A DNA stretch of 64,000 nt, taken from JAJXWB01 sp965246795. GTDB taxonomy: Bacteria; Pseudomonadota; Alphaproteobacteria; Rhizobiales; Beijerinckiaceae. Under the pieces are notes generated by a model. It saw only the letters and a program-made list of their open reading frames with translations. It ran no database searches and was not told the origin of the DNA. Position numbers and translations under genes: made by a program. The stretch is from the NCBI GenBank assembly GCA_965246795.1, contig CBDFFN010000008.1, positions 1 through 64,000 of the forward strand. Reading direction: 5' to 3'. Below, in pieces: positions 52,973 through 62,035 of this stretch (its first letter is position 1; each line of letters opens with the position of its first letter).

Positions 52973-53074
52973 CGGCAATGCTGCGACGGTGGGGTGGGCG
53001 TCAGGCGGCGCGGAAAGTGCATGACATTCTCTGAGGGCGCTCATAGTCTCGCCCGACCCTTTGGAGAGACGATC

Positions 53075-53911
53075 TTGCGTTCCGCCCTCATCCTTGCCGC
53101 TGCCCTCCTGCTCGCCGCACCCATCGCGCAAGCGCAGGACAACACGCCGCTAAAATCCGCCATCGACAGCACGTTTGCGCCGCATGCGATGCCGAAATTG
53201 TCGGGTGGCCTCGAAGGCTTCAACATCGATGTCGTCGACGAGATTTCGAAGCGCATCAAGCGGCCGATCAATGTCGAGGGCGCGCAATTCACGGGCCTTC
53301 TGCCGGCATTGCAAGCCGGCACCTATGACTTCCTCTCTGCCGTCGTGACGGTGACGCCGGAACGCGCGAAGCAGATGCTTTTCATGGAAGGTTTTGTCGA
53401 CGCGGATTATCGCTTCATCACGCTGAAGAGCGAGCCCGACATTACGTCTCTCGACGGTTTCAAGGGCAAGGTGATCGCGGTCCAGAAGGGCGCGATCTAC
53501 GAGAAGTTCATCAATGAGGAGGCGCCGAAATACGGCTGGACGGCGGAATCCTACGCGACCAGCACGGACGCCGCCCAAGCCGTTCTTGCCGGCCGCGCCT
53601 ACGCCAATGTGACGGCCGCGACGGTCGGCGCATGGATTGCAAAAAACAATCCGCGCCTGAAGCTGAGCATGCTCGTGCGCACCGGTCAGGTCTGGACGAT
53701 GCCGCTGCGGAACGGCTCCGAAGAGCTTCGCAACAAGCTCGAAAGCGCCATCGAGTGCATGAAGTCCGACGGCACGATGGCGAAACTCTACGAGAAGTGG
53801 TTCGGCGTCGCGCCCCCGCCGGGTTCGGCCGTTACGACGATCTTCCCTGGTTACGGCGTGCCGGGCCTGACGGGCTACGATCCGACGGAGCACAAGCTTT
53901 CGTGCTCGTGA
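53075..53911 (+). CDS. Polar amino acid-type ABC substrate-binding protein
   Basis: A 278-residue periplasmic protein of the HisJ/GlnH superfamily. The signal peptide (MRSALILAAALLLAAPIAQAQ) starts at TTG 53075 after GGAGA; an in-frame ATG at 53021 adds a non-signal-like leader. The mature domain shows LEGFNIDVVDEISKRIKRP, YDFLSAVVTVTPERAKQM, TSLDGFKGKVIAVQKGAIYEKF and AKLYEKWFGV. The ligand is unknown. The GTG start of the next gene overlaps its TGA (GTGA). Confidence 0.88.
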   Translation: MRSALILAAALLLAAPIAQAQDNTPLKSAIDSTFAPHAMPKLSGGLEGFNIDVVDEISKRIKRPINVEGAQFTGLLPALQAGTYDFLSAVVTVTPERAKQMLFMEGFVDADYRFITLKSEPDITSLDGFKGKVIAVQKGAIYEKFINEEAPKYGWTAESYATSTDAAQAVLAGRAYANVTAATVGAWIAKNNPRLKLSMLVRTGQVWTMPLRNGSEELRNKLESAIECMKSDGTMAKLYEKWFGVAPPPGSAVTTIFPGYGVPGLTGYDPTEHKLSCS

Positions 53912-54663
53912 GCGACGGCGGGGCGGCGCTGCCGCCCCTGCTCGAAGCGCGCGGTATCCGAAAAACGTTTGGCACGACGGAAGTTCTGAAAGGCGTCGAC
54001 CTTGTCGTCGCGCCGCGCGAACTCGTATTCCTCATCGGCCCCTCCGGCTCCGGCAAGAGCACGCTGCTGCGTTGCTGCAACCGGCTGGAGGAGCCAAGTG
54101 CCGGCACGTTGCGGGTCGATGGCGAGGATGCGCTGTCGCCGAGCGCCGACATCAATATGCTGCGCCGTCGCGTCGGTATGGTGTTCCAGAATTTCAATCT
54201 CTATCCGCACCTCGATGTCACGACGAACATCACGCTCGCTTTGCGCAAGGTGCTCGGCAAATCGCGCGCGGACGCCGACACGATTGCGCTGAAAAATCTC
54301 GAGCGCGTAGGCCTTGCTGAGAAAGCGCGGGCGTGGCCTGGCGAACTGTCCGGCGGGCAGCAGCAGCGCGTCGCCATCGCGCGTGCACTTGCGATGGAGC
54401 CGAAGGTGATCCTGATGGACGAGCCGACGTCGGCGCTCGATCCGGAACTCGTGGGCAGCGTGCTGGCCGTTATCAAGACGCTACGGGACGGCGGCATGAC
54501 GATGGTGATCGCGAGCCACGAGATGCAATTCGCGCGCGGCGCGGCGGACCGCGTGCTGTTCCTCGATGGCGGTGTCGTCGTGGAGGAGGGCAGCGCGGAG
54601 GCGATTTTCGGCGCGCCGCGCGAAGAGCGGACGCAACGGTTTTTGCGGGACGTGCGGCATTGA
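53908..54663 (+). CDS. Polar amino acid-type ABC ATPase (GlnQ/HisP-like)
   Basis: A 251-residue ATPase from GTG 53908. Walker A GPSGSGKST, the Q-loop FQNFNLYPHLDV, signature LSGGQQQRVAIA, Walker B VILMDEPTSALDPE and the H-loop IASHEMQFA are all standard for the group. It should energise the permeases at 54793 and 55493. A palindromic repeat lies between it and the first permease. Confidence 0.93.
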   Translation: MSDGGAALPPLLEARGIRKTFGTTEVLKGVDLVVAPRELVFLIGPSGSGKSTLLRCCNRLEEPSAGTLRVDGEDALSPSADINMLRRRVGMVFQNFNLYPHLDVTTNITLALRKVLGKSRADADTIALKNLERVGLAEKARAWPGELSGGQQQRVAIARALAMEPKVILMDEPTSALDPELVGSVLAVIKTLRDGGMTMVIASHEMQFARGAADRVLFLDGGVVVEEGSAEAIFGAPREERTQRFLRDVRH

Positions 54664-54679
54664 TAGGCAACTCCTCGGC

Positions 54680-54781
54680 CAATCCCTCCCCTGCAAGAGG
54701 AGGGTCGGCGCAAAGCGCCGGGGAGGGGTCATGCCGCGATCACTGACCCCCACCCCAACCCTCCCCCTTTCAGGTGGAGGG
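54680..54781. repeat. Palindromic repeat (CCTCCCC/GGGGAGG type)
   Basis: A CCCTCCCCTGCAAGAGGAGGG hairpin followed by GGGGAGGGG and a CCCCACCCCAACCCTCCC arm. This element again lies inside an operon, ending just before the first permease start. Its style overlaps with the first-part palindromes, so it is a weaker marker of origin than the two CTCATCCTGA-like ones. Confidence 0.7.
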
Positions 54782-54792
54782 AGAACCGATCT

Positions 54793-55476
54793 ATGACCTC
54801 CCTCGAACGCCTCGCCTTTACCTTCTTCGATCCCGCCGTCGCCGCGATCTATCTGCCGACGATCCTCGCCGGCGTGCTCGTCACGATCGCGGTCGGTGGC
54901 GCCGTCGTTGCGACGGGCCTCAGCGCCGGTCTCGCGCTTGCGGTCATACGCAGTTTCGGACTGCGCTGGTTCAATGCGCTGCTTACCGTCATCATTGACA
55001 TCGTGCGCGCTCTGCCGCCGCTCGTCGTCATTCTCGTCGTCTATTTCGGCCTGCCGAATGTCGGCATCGTCATCCCGGCTTTCATCGTTCTGTGGCTCTC
55101 GCTGTCGCTTGTGCTTGCGGCGTTCGCGGCAGAGATTTTCTGGGCTGGTATTACCTCGGTGTCGACGGGCCAGTGGGCCGCGGCACGCGCAACAGGCCTC
55201 ACATTTCTGCAGGCGTTGCGCTTCGTCGTCCTGCCGCAGGCGGTGCGTCTTGCCATCCCACCATTGACCAGCCGCACGATCTCGATCGTCAAGAACACGG
55301 CGCTCGGCAGCGCCATCGGAGTCGCGGAGATTCTTGGCCGCGCGCAGTCGGCGCAATCGATCTCGGGCAATGCGACGCCGCTCACGATGGCCGCGGTTGC
55401 CTACGTCCTGCTGTTTATCCCGCTCGTCGTGCTTTCACGGACGCTGGAGCGTCGCTACCGTTGGTCGCATCGATGA
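54793..55476 (+). CDS. Polar amino acid-type ABC permease
   Basis: A 227-residue HisMQ-type permease with five helices. The N-terminal GVLVTIAVGGAVVATGLSAGL, VRALPPLVVILVVYFGLP and the EAA coupling loop AARATGLTFLQALRFVVLPQAVR identify it. It pairs with the next permease and the ATPase at 53908. The ATG at 54793 lies just after the palindrome, with GGAGGGAG upstream. Confidence 0.92.
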   Translation: MTSLERLAFTFFDPAVAAIYLPTILAGVLVTIAVGGAVVATGLSAGLALAVIRSFGLRWFNALLTVIIDIVRALPPLVVILVVYFGLPNVGIVIPAFIVLWLSLSLVLAAFAAEIFWAGITSVSTGQWAAARATGLTFLQALRFVVLPQAVRLAIPPLTSRTISIVKNTALGSAIGVAEILGRAQSAQSISGNATPLTMAAVAYVLLFIPLVVLSRTLERRYRWSHR

Positions 55477-55492
55477 TGCGAGGTTTTCCCTG

Positions 55493-56158
55493 ATGGAAGA
55501 CTTCGTCTTCGAATTCTTCAATCTCGACATCATGCGCAGGTCGGCGCCGCTGCTCGCGATGGGCTTTCTGCAAACGCTGCTGCTCTGCGTGATGCTGATC
55601 CCGATCGGCCTTGTCGGCGGCCTGCTTGCGATGCTCGCGGCGACGAGCCACACACGCTGGATTCGCTGGCCAGCGGTCGTTTTCATCGACCTCTTCCGCT
55701 CGTTTCCGCCGCTTGTGCTGCTGATCTTCATTTTCGCGGGCCTGCCCTTCGTCGGGCTGCGGCTCGGGCCGACGCTGTCGATCTGCGTCGCCTATTTCCT
55801 CAACTCGTCGAGCTACTACGGCGAAATCTATCGCGCTGGCGTCGAGAGCGTGCCGAAGGGCCAGATCGAGGCCGCGCGTTCGACGGGCCTCAACGCGGCG
55901 CAGGCGTTTTTGTACGTGACGCTGCCGCAGGCGGTGCGCAACGTGCTGCCAGAGCTACTCTCCAACACGGTCGAACTCGTGAAGCTGACGACGCTCGCGA
56001 GCGTCATCTCCGCGCCGGAACTTCTGCATTCCGCCGACCTTGCGCGGTCCGTCACCTACAACACGTCGCCGCTCGTGATGGCGGCGCTCGTCTATCTCGT
56101 TATTCTGTTCCCGATCGTGCGGATCATTCGCCGGCTCGAGAACCGGCTGACGGCGTAA
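55493..56158 (+). CDS. Polar amino acid-type ABC permease
   Basis: A 221-residue HisMQ-type permease paralogous to the preceding gene: GFLQTLLLCVMLIPIGLVGGLLAML, FRSFPPLVLLIFIFAGLPFVG and the EAA loop AARSTGLNAAQAFLYVTLPQAVR. It begins 16 bases after its partner and stops 17 bases before the DUF917 gene, so the catabolic genes that follow are likely in the same transcript. The ATG at 55493 is the first suitable start. Confidence 0.92.
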   Translation: MEDFVFEFFNLDIMRRSAPLLAMGFLQTLLLCVMLIPIGLVGGLLAMLAATSHTRWIRWPAVVFIDLFRSFPPLVLLIFIFAGLPFVGLRLGPTLSICVAYFLNSSSYYGEIYRAGVESVPKGQIEAARSTGLNAAQAFLYVTLPQAVRNVLPELLSNTVELVKLTTLASVISAPELLHSADLARSVTYNTSPLVMAALVYLVILFPIVRIIRRLENRLTA

Positions 56159-56175
56159 AAAAAGAGGCAATACGC

Positions 56176-57273
56176 ATGGGGCGCATACTTCGGCCAAAGG
56201 ACGTCGAGGCGGCGGTGAAAGGCGGCTCCGTCTTTGCGGCGGGCGGCGGCGGCTGGGCCGACCACGGCCGCATGCTCGGCACGGCGGCGACGCAAGCCGG
56301 CGAGCCCGAACTCGTTTCGATGGACGAAGTACCGGACGATGCGTGGATCGCGACAGCGGCCGCGATCGGCGCGCCCGCCGGCACGACTGACTGGCAGATG
56401 CTCGGCGCCGATTATGTGAGGGCCGTGCAACTGCTGCAGGAGGCACTCGGCGCGCCGATCTACGGCCTCATCATCGGCCAGAACGGCATGTCTAGCACGC
56501 TCAACGCGTGGCTGCCGGGCGCGATCCTCGGCACGAAAGTCGTCGATGCCGTAGGTGACATTCGCGCGCATCCAACCGGCGACATGGGTTCGCTCGGCAT
56601 GGCTGCGTCGCCCGAGCAGACGATCCAAACCGCGGCCGGCGGCAATCGTGCAAAGGGCCAGTATATCGAGCTCGTCGTGCGCGGCGCGACGGCGAAAGTC
56701 TCGCCGGTGCTGCGGACGGCGTCCGACATGTCGGGCGGTTTCATCGCGTCGTGCCGCAATCCGTTGCGTGGCTCCTACATCCGCAAACATGCAGCGCTTG
56801 GCGGCATTTCGATTGCGTTGAACCTCGGTGAAGCCATTCTCGCCGCCGAGCCGAAAGGCGCGAGAGCTATCGTCGATGCGATCTGCACGACCATGAAAGG
56901 CGACATCGTGTTCCGTGGCACGGTCATGGAAAAAGCCGTGCGCTACACGAACGAAGCCTACGACATCGGCACGATCACGCTGACCGATGGCGGCAAGACA
57001 TTCCGGCTGCATGTGATGAACGAATATATGGCGGGCGAAACGGGCGAAGGCACGCGCGTGACGACATTCCCGGATGTGATCACGACGCTCGACGAAACTG
57101 GTAGCCCGAAATCGGTGGGGCACATTCGCGAGGGCGACGTGCTGTCCGTGCTGCGCATCGCGAAAGATGTCATCCCCTTGAGTTCGAGCGTGACGGACCC
57201 GAGCGTCTATCCCTTCGTTGAGAAGGCTTTGGGCATCGAGCTTGCGCGCTATGCACTCGAGACCTCATCCTGA
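56176..57273 (+). CDS. DUF917 family protein
   Basis: A 365-residue protein of the DUF917 family, which shares its fold with the hydantoinase/oxoprolinase HyuA group and often lies beside hydantoinase-type genes. Recognisable parts are LRPKDVEAAVKGGSVFAAGGGG, VDAVGDIRAHPTGDMGSLG and the C-terminal FPDVITTLDETGSP. A biochemical role is not established; acting on an imidazolone, hydantoin or lactam ring is plausible from the neighbouring urocanase-like gene. The last codons and the TGA stop fall within a palindromic repeat at 57263-57368. Confidence 0.78.
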   Translation: MGRILRPKDVEAAVKGGSVFAAGGGGWADHGRMLGTAATQAGEPELVSMDEVPDDAWIATAAAIGAPAGTTDWQMLGADYVRAVQLLQEALGAPIYGLIIGQNGMSSTLNAWLPGAILGTKVVDAVGDIRAHPTGDMGSLGMAASPEQTIQTAAGGNRAKGQYIELVVRGATAKVSPVLRTASDMSGGFIASCRNPLRGSYIRKHAALGGISIALNLGEAILAAEPKGARAIVDAICTTMKGDIVFRGTVMEKAVRYTNEAYDIGTITLTDGGKTFRLHVMNEYMAGETGEGTRVTTFPDVITTLDETGSPKSVGHIREGDVLSVLRIAKDVIPLSSSVTDPSVYPFVEKALGIELARYALETSS

Positions 57274-57368
57274 GGGAAGCGCGAAGCGCTGTCTCGAAGG
57301 ATGAGTTTCAGATCCGTAGATTGGCCCGTCCTTCGAGACGCTTGCTTCGCAAGCTCCTCAGGATGAGG
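57263..57368. repeat. Palindromic repeat (CCTCATCCTGAGG type)
   Basis: The ends CCTCATCCTGAGG and CCTCAGGATGAGG are exact reverse complements, with CGAAGGA/TCCTTCG pairs further in. This is the typical Bradyrhizobium/Afipia style of intergenic palindrome. It starts inside the DUF917 gene and supplies its stop codon (57271-57273), ending 27 bases before the urocanase-like gene. Confidence 0.9.
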
Positions 57369-57394
57369 TCTTCCTCAACGAAGGTCGACCGGTC

Positions 57395-59044
57395 GTGACC
57401 TCCACCCGCACGTTCAAAATCACCTCGCACAACACGCTACGTTGCAAGGGCTGGCGGCAGGAAGGTCTCCTGCGCCTGCTGGAGAACGTACTCGCCGTCG
57501 GCGAGGATCCAAACAATCTCGTCGTCTATGCAGCATTGGGGAAGGCCGCGCGAAACTGGAAGGCGCACGACGCCATCGTCGACGCGCTTCGCACGATGGA
57601 CGAGGAAGACACGCTCATCGTGCAATCTGGCAAGCCGATCGGCCTTGTGCGCACGCATCGCGAGGCGCCGATCGTCATCATGGCGAACTGCAACATCGTC
57701 GGCCAATGGGCGAAGGCCGAAATCTTCTACGATCTCGAGAAAAAGGGACTGATCTGCTGGGGCGGGCTGACCGCCGGCGACTGGCAATATATCGGCTCGC
57801 AGGGCGTCATTCAGGGCACCTACGAAATCTTCATGCGCATCGCGCAGCGCCATTTCGGCGGCACGCTTGCGGGGCGCTTCGTACTGACGGCAGGCCTCGG
57901 CGGCATGGGTGGCGCGCAGCCGCTTGCGGGCCGTCTTGCGGGTGCCGCGATCCTCACCGTCGACATTGATCCCGCACGTATCGAGAAGCGCCTCGCCAAC
58001 GGGTTTCTCGATCGCGCGGCACGCAATCTCGACGAGGCGATTGCCGACATTCTCGATGCGAAGGCGCGCAAGGCCGCGGTCTCGATCGGGCTCTGCGCGA
58101 ATGCTGCGGACGTTTTTCCCGCGCTGCTTGCGCGCGGAATCATCCCCGATGTCGTCACCGACCAGACGGCGGCGCATGATCTTGTTTACGGTTACGTGCC
58201 CGCAACGCGCACCCTTGATGAGGCGCGTGCGATGCGCACGAACGACCCCGACTCTCTTATGCGCGAGAGCCGCGATTCTATCGTCAAGCATGTCGAAGCC
58301 ATGCTCGGTTTCCAGGCGCGTGGCGCAATCGTCTTCGACAACGGTAATCTTATCCGCACGCATGCGCGCGACGGCGGCGTCGCCAACGCCTTCGACATTC
58401 CGATCTTTACGGAAGTCTTCCTGCGTCCGTTGTTCTCGCGCGGGATCGGACCATTTCGCTGGATCGCTCTGTCGAACAGTCCCGCCGACATCGCCATTAT
58501 CGACGACCTTGTGCTGGCGCTTTTCCCGGACAACGACATTCTGCGGAACTGGATTCCGCTCGCGCGCGAACATGTGCCCTTCGAGGGATACCCCGCGCGC
58601 ATTGCGTGGCTCGGGCATGGCGAGCGGACGAAACTCGCGCTCGGCGTCAACGATCTCGTCGCGTCCGGCGCGCTCTCTGGCCCCGTCGCGTTCACGCGCG
58701 ACCATCTCGATGCGGGCGCGATGGCACACCCCAACATCATGACCGAGAACATGCGCGACGGCTCGGATGCGATTGCTGACTGGCCGCTGCTCGATGCGAT
58801 GATGCTGTGTTCGTCGAAGGCCGACCTCGTGGCAGTGCATTCCGGCGGCGGTGGCTATGCCGGCTATATGACAAGCGCGGGTGTGACGCTGATTGCCGAC
58901 GGCACGCCCGCGGCGGCGGAGCGCCTGCAACTGTCGCTGACCAACGATACGGCGCTCGGCGTGATGCGTTATGCGGATGCTGGCTACGACGAGGCGCGCG
59001 ACGAGGTTTCGCGCAAGGGCATCCGGCACATCGATCTGGGGTAA
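57395..59044 (+). CDS. Urocanate hydratase paralogue lacking the active-site cysteine
   Basis: A 549-residue protein of the urocanase family, length close to HutU (about 557). The NAD-binding GLGGMGGAQPLAGR (167-180), DQTAAHD, GVANAFDIPIF, RPLFSRGIGPFRWIALS and TRDHLDAG are conserved. In HutU of Pseudomonas the segment ARICWVG carries Cys410, reported as essential; here it is ARIAWLG with Ala404. Another changed place is VFDNGN where HutU has TFDYGN. It likely hydrates a related imidazole-type substrate (thiourocanate-like hydratases are known paralogues) rather than urocanate. No hutH, hutI or hutG is near. Start is GTG 57395. Confidence 0.82.
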   Translation: MTSTRTFKITSHNTLRCKGWRQEGLLRLLENVLAVGEDPNNLVVYAALGKAARNWKAHDAIVDALRTMDEEDTLIVQSGKPIGLVRTHREAPIVIMANCNIVGQWAKAEIFYDLEKKGLICWGGLTAGDWQYIGSQGVIQGTYEIFMRIAQRHFGGTLAGRFVLTAGLGGMGGAQPLAGRLAGAAILTVDIDPARIEKRLANGFLDRAARNLDEAIADILDAKARKAAVSIGLCANAADVFPALLARGIIPDVVTDQTAAHDLVYGYVPATRTLDEARAMRTNDPDSLMRESRDSIVKHVEAMLGFQARGAIVFDNGNLIRTHARDGGVANAFDIPIFTEVFLRPLFSRGIGPFRWIALSNSPADIAIIDDLVLALFPDNDILRNWIPLAREHVPFEGYPARIAWLGHGERTKLALGVNDLVASGALSGPVAFTRDHLDAGAMAHPNIMTENMRDGSDAIADWPLLDAMMLCSSKADLVAVHSGGGGYAGYMTSAGVTLIADGTPAAAERLQLSLTNDTALGVMRYADAGYDEARDEVSRKGIRHIDLG

Positions 59045-59212
59045 CGCGGTCCGGCAAGAAGGATTGCGCGCCGGTTGTTCAGGGGGGAACGCCAGCAAGC
59101 AGTCTGCCAAAAACTGCGCCAACCCAACGAAGGGATGGCTCTCGGCACCGTTCCCTTCGGCATGCGCGCCGGGCTAGTCTGCCCAAGGTTTGAACACCGT
59201 CCGGAGGTTGGA

Positions 59213-60862
59213 ATGGTTTCGCGTCGCGTGAAGTTTGGTGCCCTGCTGCTTGCGGGGGTCGCGACGTTCGCGACCACGGCTTTTGCGCAGGAAAAGGTGC
59301 TGCGCGTCGCCATGACCGCCGCCGATATTCCGCGAACGCTCGGTCAGCCCGACCAGGGTTTCGAGGGCAATCGGTTCACCGGCATTCCGATTTACGACTC
59401 TCTCACGCAATGGGATTTGTCGAAGGAGAAGGAAGCCTCGGCGCTCATTCCCGGCGTCGCGCTCGAATGGAAAGTCTCTGACAGCGACAAGACGAAATGG
59501 ACCTTCACGCTCCGGCCGGGCGTGAAATTCCACGACGGCTCGATGTTCAACGCCGATGCCGTCGTGTGGAACGTCGGCAAGGTGCTCGACAAGACCGCAC
59601 CGCAGTTTGACGCGAGCCAGGTCGGCGTCACAGCCTCGCGCATGCCGACGCTGCGCTCGGCACGCAAGATTGACGACATGACGGTGGAGCTGACGACTTC
59701 GGAGCCCGACTCGTTCCTGCCGATCAATCTCGCCAACCTCTTCATGGCGTCGCCGACGCATTGGAAGGCGAAATTCGACGCGGTCCCGGCGTCGGTCACC
59801 GAGCCGGCCGAACGCTCGAAACAGGCGTGGACGGCCTTTGCATCCGATCCCTCCGGCTCCGGCCCCTTCCGTGTGACGCGCCTCGTGCCGCGTGAACGTC
59901 TCGAACTTGCGGCCTTCGGCGACTACTGGGACCCGAAGCGTCGGCCGAAAATTCCGAAGGTCGTTCTGATGCCGCTGCCGGAAGTAAATGCGCGTACGGC
60001 TGCGCTGCTCTCGGGTCAGGTCGACTGGATCGAGGCGCCGGCGCCCGATGCCGTCGCCGAGATCAAGAAACGCGGCTTCACGCTCTACCAGAACGTGCAG
60101 CCGCACGTGTGGCCGTGGCAGGTGTCCTTTGCGGAAGGCTCGCCTTGGCTCGATAAGCGCGTGCGGCAGGCGGCGAACCTCTGCATCGACCGTAGCGAGC
60201 TGAAGGAATTGCTGAGCGGCCTGATGGCGGAACCGACCGGCACTTATGAGCCGGGCCATCCCTGGCGTGGCAGTCCGACGTTCCAGATCAAATACGATCA
60301 GGCCGCGGCGAAGAAGATGATGACGGATGCGGGCTTTTCGGCGTCGAAACCGCTGAAGGTGAAGGTGCAGACCTCGGCATCGGGATCGGGGCAGATGATG
60401 CCGTTGCCGATGAATGAATTCGTGCAGCAGTCGCTGAAGAACTGTTTCTTCGATGTCGAACTCGATGTCATCGAATGGAACACGCTGTTCAACAACTGGC
60501 GGCAAGGCGCGAAAGACCCGTCGTCGCGCGGCGCCAACGCAACCAACGTGTCTTTTGCAGCGATGGACCCATTCTTCGGGATGGTGCGCTTTTCATCGAC
60601 GAAAACCTTTCCGCCGGTGTCGAACAATTGGGGCTATTTTGGTAGCCCCGAGATCGATGCGATAATCGCGGAAGCGCGCACGTCGTTCGAGGCACCGGCG
60701 CGCGATGCCGCGCTGGCCAAACTGCATGCGAAAATGGTCGACGAGGCGCCATTCGTGTGGATCGCGCACGACGTCGGTCCGCGCGCCATGTCGACGAAGG
60801 TGAAGGGCGTCGTGCAACCGCAGAGCTGGTTCATCGACATCGCCACGATGTCGATGGACTGA
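59213..60862 (+). CDS. Oligopeptide/dipeptide-type ABC substrate-binding protein
   Basis: A 549-residue family 5 solute-binding protein. A signal peptide (FGALLLAGVATFATTAFAQ) precedes the three-domain fold. Markers are PIYDSLTQWDLSKEKEASALIP, WTFTLRPGVKFHDGSMFNADAVV and the later TKTFPPVSNNWGYFGSPEID. Family members bind peptides, glutathione, nickel or opines; the ligand is not readable. ATG 59213 follows GGAGG. No DppB/C/D genes follow it here, so it depends on permeases elsewhere. It may serve the compound handled by the catabolic genes upstream. Confidence 0.88.
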   Translation: MVSRRVKFGALLLAGVATFATTAFAQEKVLRVAMTAADIPRTLGQPDQGFEGNRFTGIPIYDSLTQWDLSKEKEASALIPGVALEWKVSDSDKTKWTFTLRPGVKFHDGSMFNADAVVWNVGKVLDKTAPQFDASQVGVTASRMPTLRSARKIDDMTVELTTSEPDSFLPINLANLFMASPTHWKAKFDAVPASVTEPAERSKQAWTAFASDPSGSGPFRVTRLVPRERLELAAFGDYWDPKRRPKIPKVVLMPLPEVNARTAALLSGQVDWIEAPAPDAVAEIKKRGFTLYQNVQPHVWPWQVSFAEGSPWLDKRVRQAANLCIDRSELKELLSGLMAEPTGTYEPGHPWRGSPTFQIKYDQAAAKKMMTDAGFSASKPLKVKVQTSASGSGQMMPLPMNEFVQQSLKNCFFDVELDVIEWNTLFNNWRQGAKDPSSRGANATNVSFAAMDPFFGMVRFSSTKTFPPVSNNWGYFGSPEIDAIIAEARTSFEAPARDAALAKLHAKMVDEAPFVWIAHDVGPRAMSTKVKGVVQPQSWFIDIATMSMD

Positions 60863-60961
60863 CGCGAGGCGCGTTAACGGCGTCGGGCGGCTTGCCTTGA
60901 CGCCGTTCGTCCCGAGCCGCCAGTGTGCGGGCGCGGTTTCGGGTGTGCAGGCAGTCGGTCG

Positions 60962-62035
60962 ATGGGGGATGCGCAGCGTTACCTTGTGACGGGCGGCGCC
61001 GGTTTCATCGGGTCGGCGCTCGCGCGGCATCTCGTGACATTGCCTGGCGCGGACGTCCTCGTCGTCGATGCGCTGACCTACGCGGGGCGTCGGGACAATC
61101 TCGATAGCATCGCAGTCCGCGCAAATTTCGCGTTTCGTCAAGCCGACATATGCGACGCGCGCAAGATGCGCGACGTGCTGTCATCGTATCGGCCCGACAT
61201 CGTCATGCATCTCGCGGCCGAAACGCATGTAGATCGCTCGATCGATGCGCCAAATGATTTTGTTGCGACGAATGTGCTCGGCACGGTCGCACTGCTCGAT
61301 GCGTCGCTTGGCTATTTCCGTGGGCTGCGTGAGGCCGACGCCGCGCGTTTCCGCTTCCACCATGTCTCCACCGATGAAGTGTTCGGCTCGCTTGGTAACG
61401 ACGGTTTGTTCACCGAAGCGACGGCCTACGATCCACATTCGCCCTATGCCGCGTCGAAAGCATCGGCGGATCATTTCGTGCGCGCGTGGCATCACACGTT
61501 CGGCCTGCCGGTCGTCATCTCGAATTGTTCGAATAATTTCGGGCCGCATCAATTTCCGGAAAAGCTGATCCCACTCGCGATCCTGAATGCCGTCGCGCGG
61601 AAGCCGATCCCCGTCTATGGCGACGGCGGCAATGTGCGTGACTGGCTCTATGTCGAGGATTGCGCCCGCGCACTTAGCCTTGTCGGGACGCAGGGCGTGA
61701 TCGGACTCAGCTATAACATCGGCGGGCGCAGCGAGCGCAGGAACATCGATGTCGTGAAAGCGATCTGCGCGCTCGTCGACGAGGCTTTGCCTGACGGGGC
61801 AAGGCCGCGTGAAGAACTCATCACTTTTGTGACGGATCGGCCCGGCCACGATCGTCGCTACGCACTCGACGATACGCGGGTGCGGACGGAACTTGGCTGG
61901 GCACCGCGTGAAACATTTCAGACCGGTTTGCGAGAAACCGTACGCTGGTATCTCGACAACCGCGACTGGTGGCAGGCACCCCGCACGATGGATGCGTCGC
62001 GATGCCGGCTCGGCCTCGTGATGTCGCGCGCGTGA
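60962..62035 (+). CDS. rfbB: dTDP-glucose 4,6-dehydratase
   Basis: A 357-residue extended SDR that makes dTDP-4-keto-6-deoxyglucose. The NAD motif is YLVTGGAGFIGSALARHL; HLAAETHVDRSI is the family hallmark; the catalytic DEVFGSLG and the YxxxK in SPYAASKASADH are present; NNFGPHQFPEKLIPLAI is diagnostic for RmlB. It precedes rfbA by a four-base GTGA overlap. rfbC and rfbD (for rhamnose) are not in the window. The product feeds O-antigen or rhamnose synthesis and would suit the glycan region upstream. Confidence 0.95.
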   Translation: MGDAQRYLVTGGAGFIGSALARHLVTLPGADVLVVDALTYAGRRDNLDSIAVRANFAFRQADICDARKMRDVLSSYRPDIVMHLAAETHVDRSIDAPNDFVATNVLGTVALLDASLGYFRGLREADAARFRFHHVSTDEVFGSLGNDGLFTEATAYDPHSPYAASKASADHFVRAWHHTFGLPVVISNCSNNFGPHQFPEKLIPLAILNAVARKPIPVYGDGGNVRDWLYVEDCARALSLVGTQGVIGLSYNIGGRSERRNIDVVKAICALVDEALPDGARPREELITFVTDRPGHDRRYALDDTRVRTELGWAPRETFQTGLRETVRWYLDNRDWWQAPRTMDASRCRLGLVMSRA

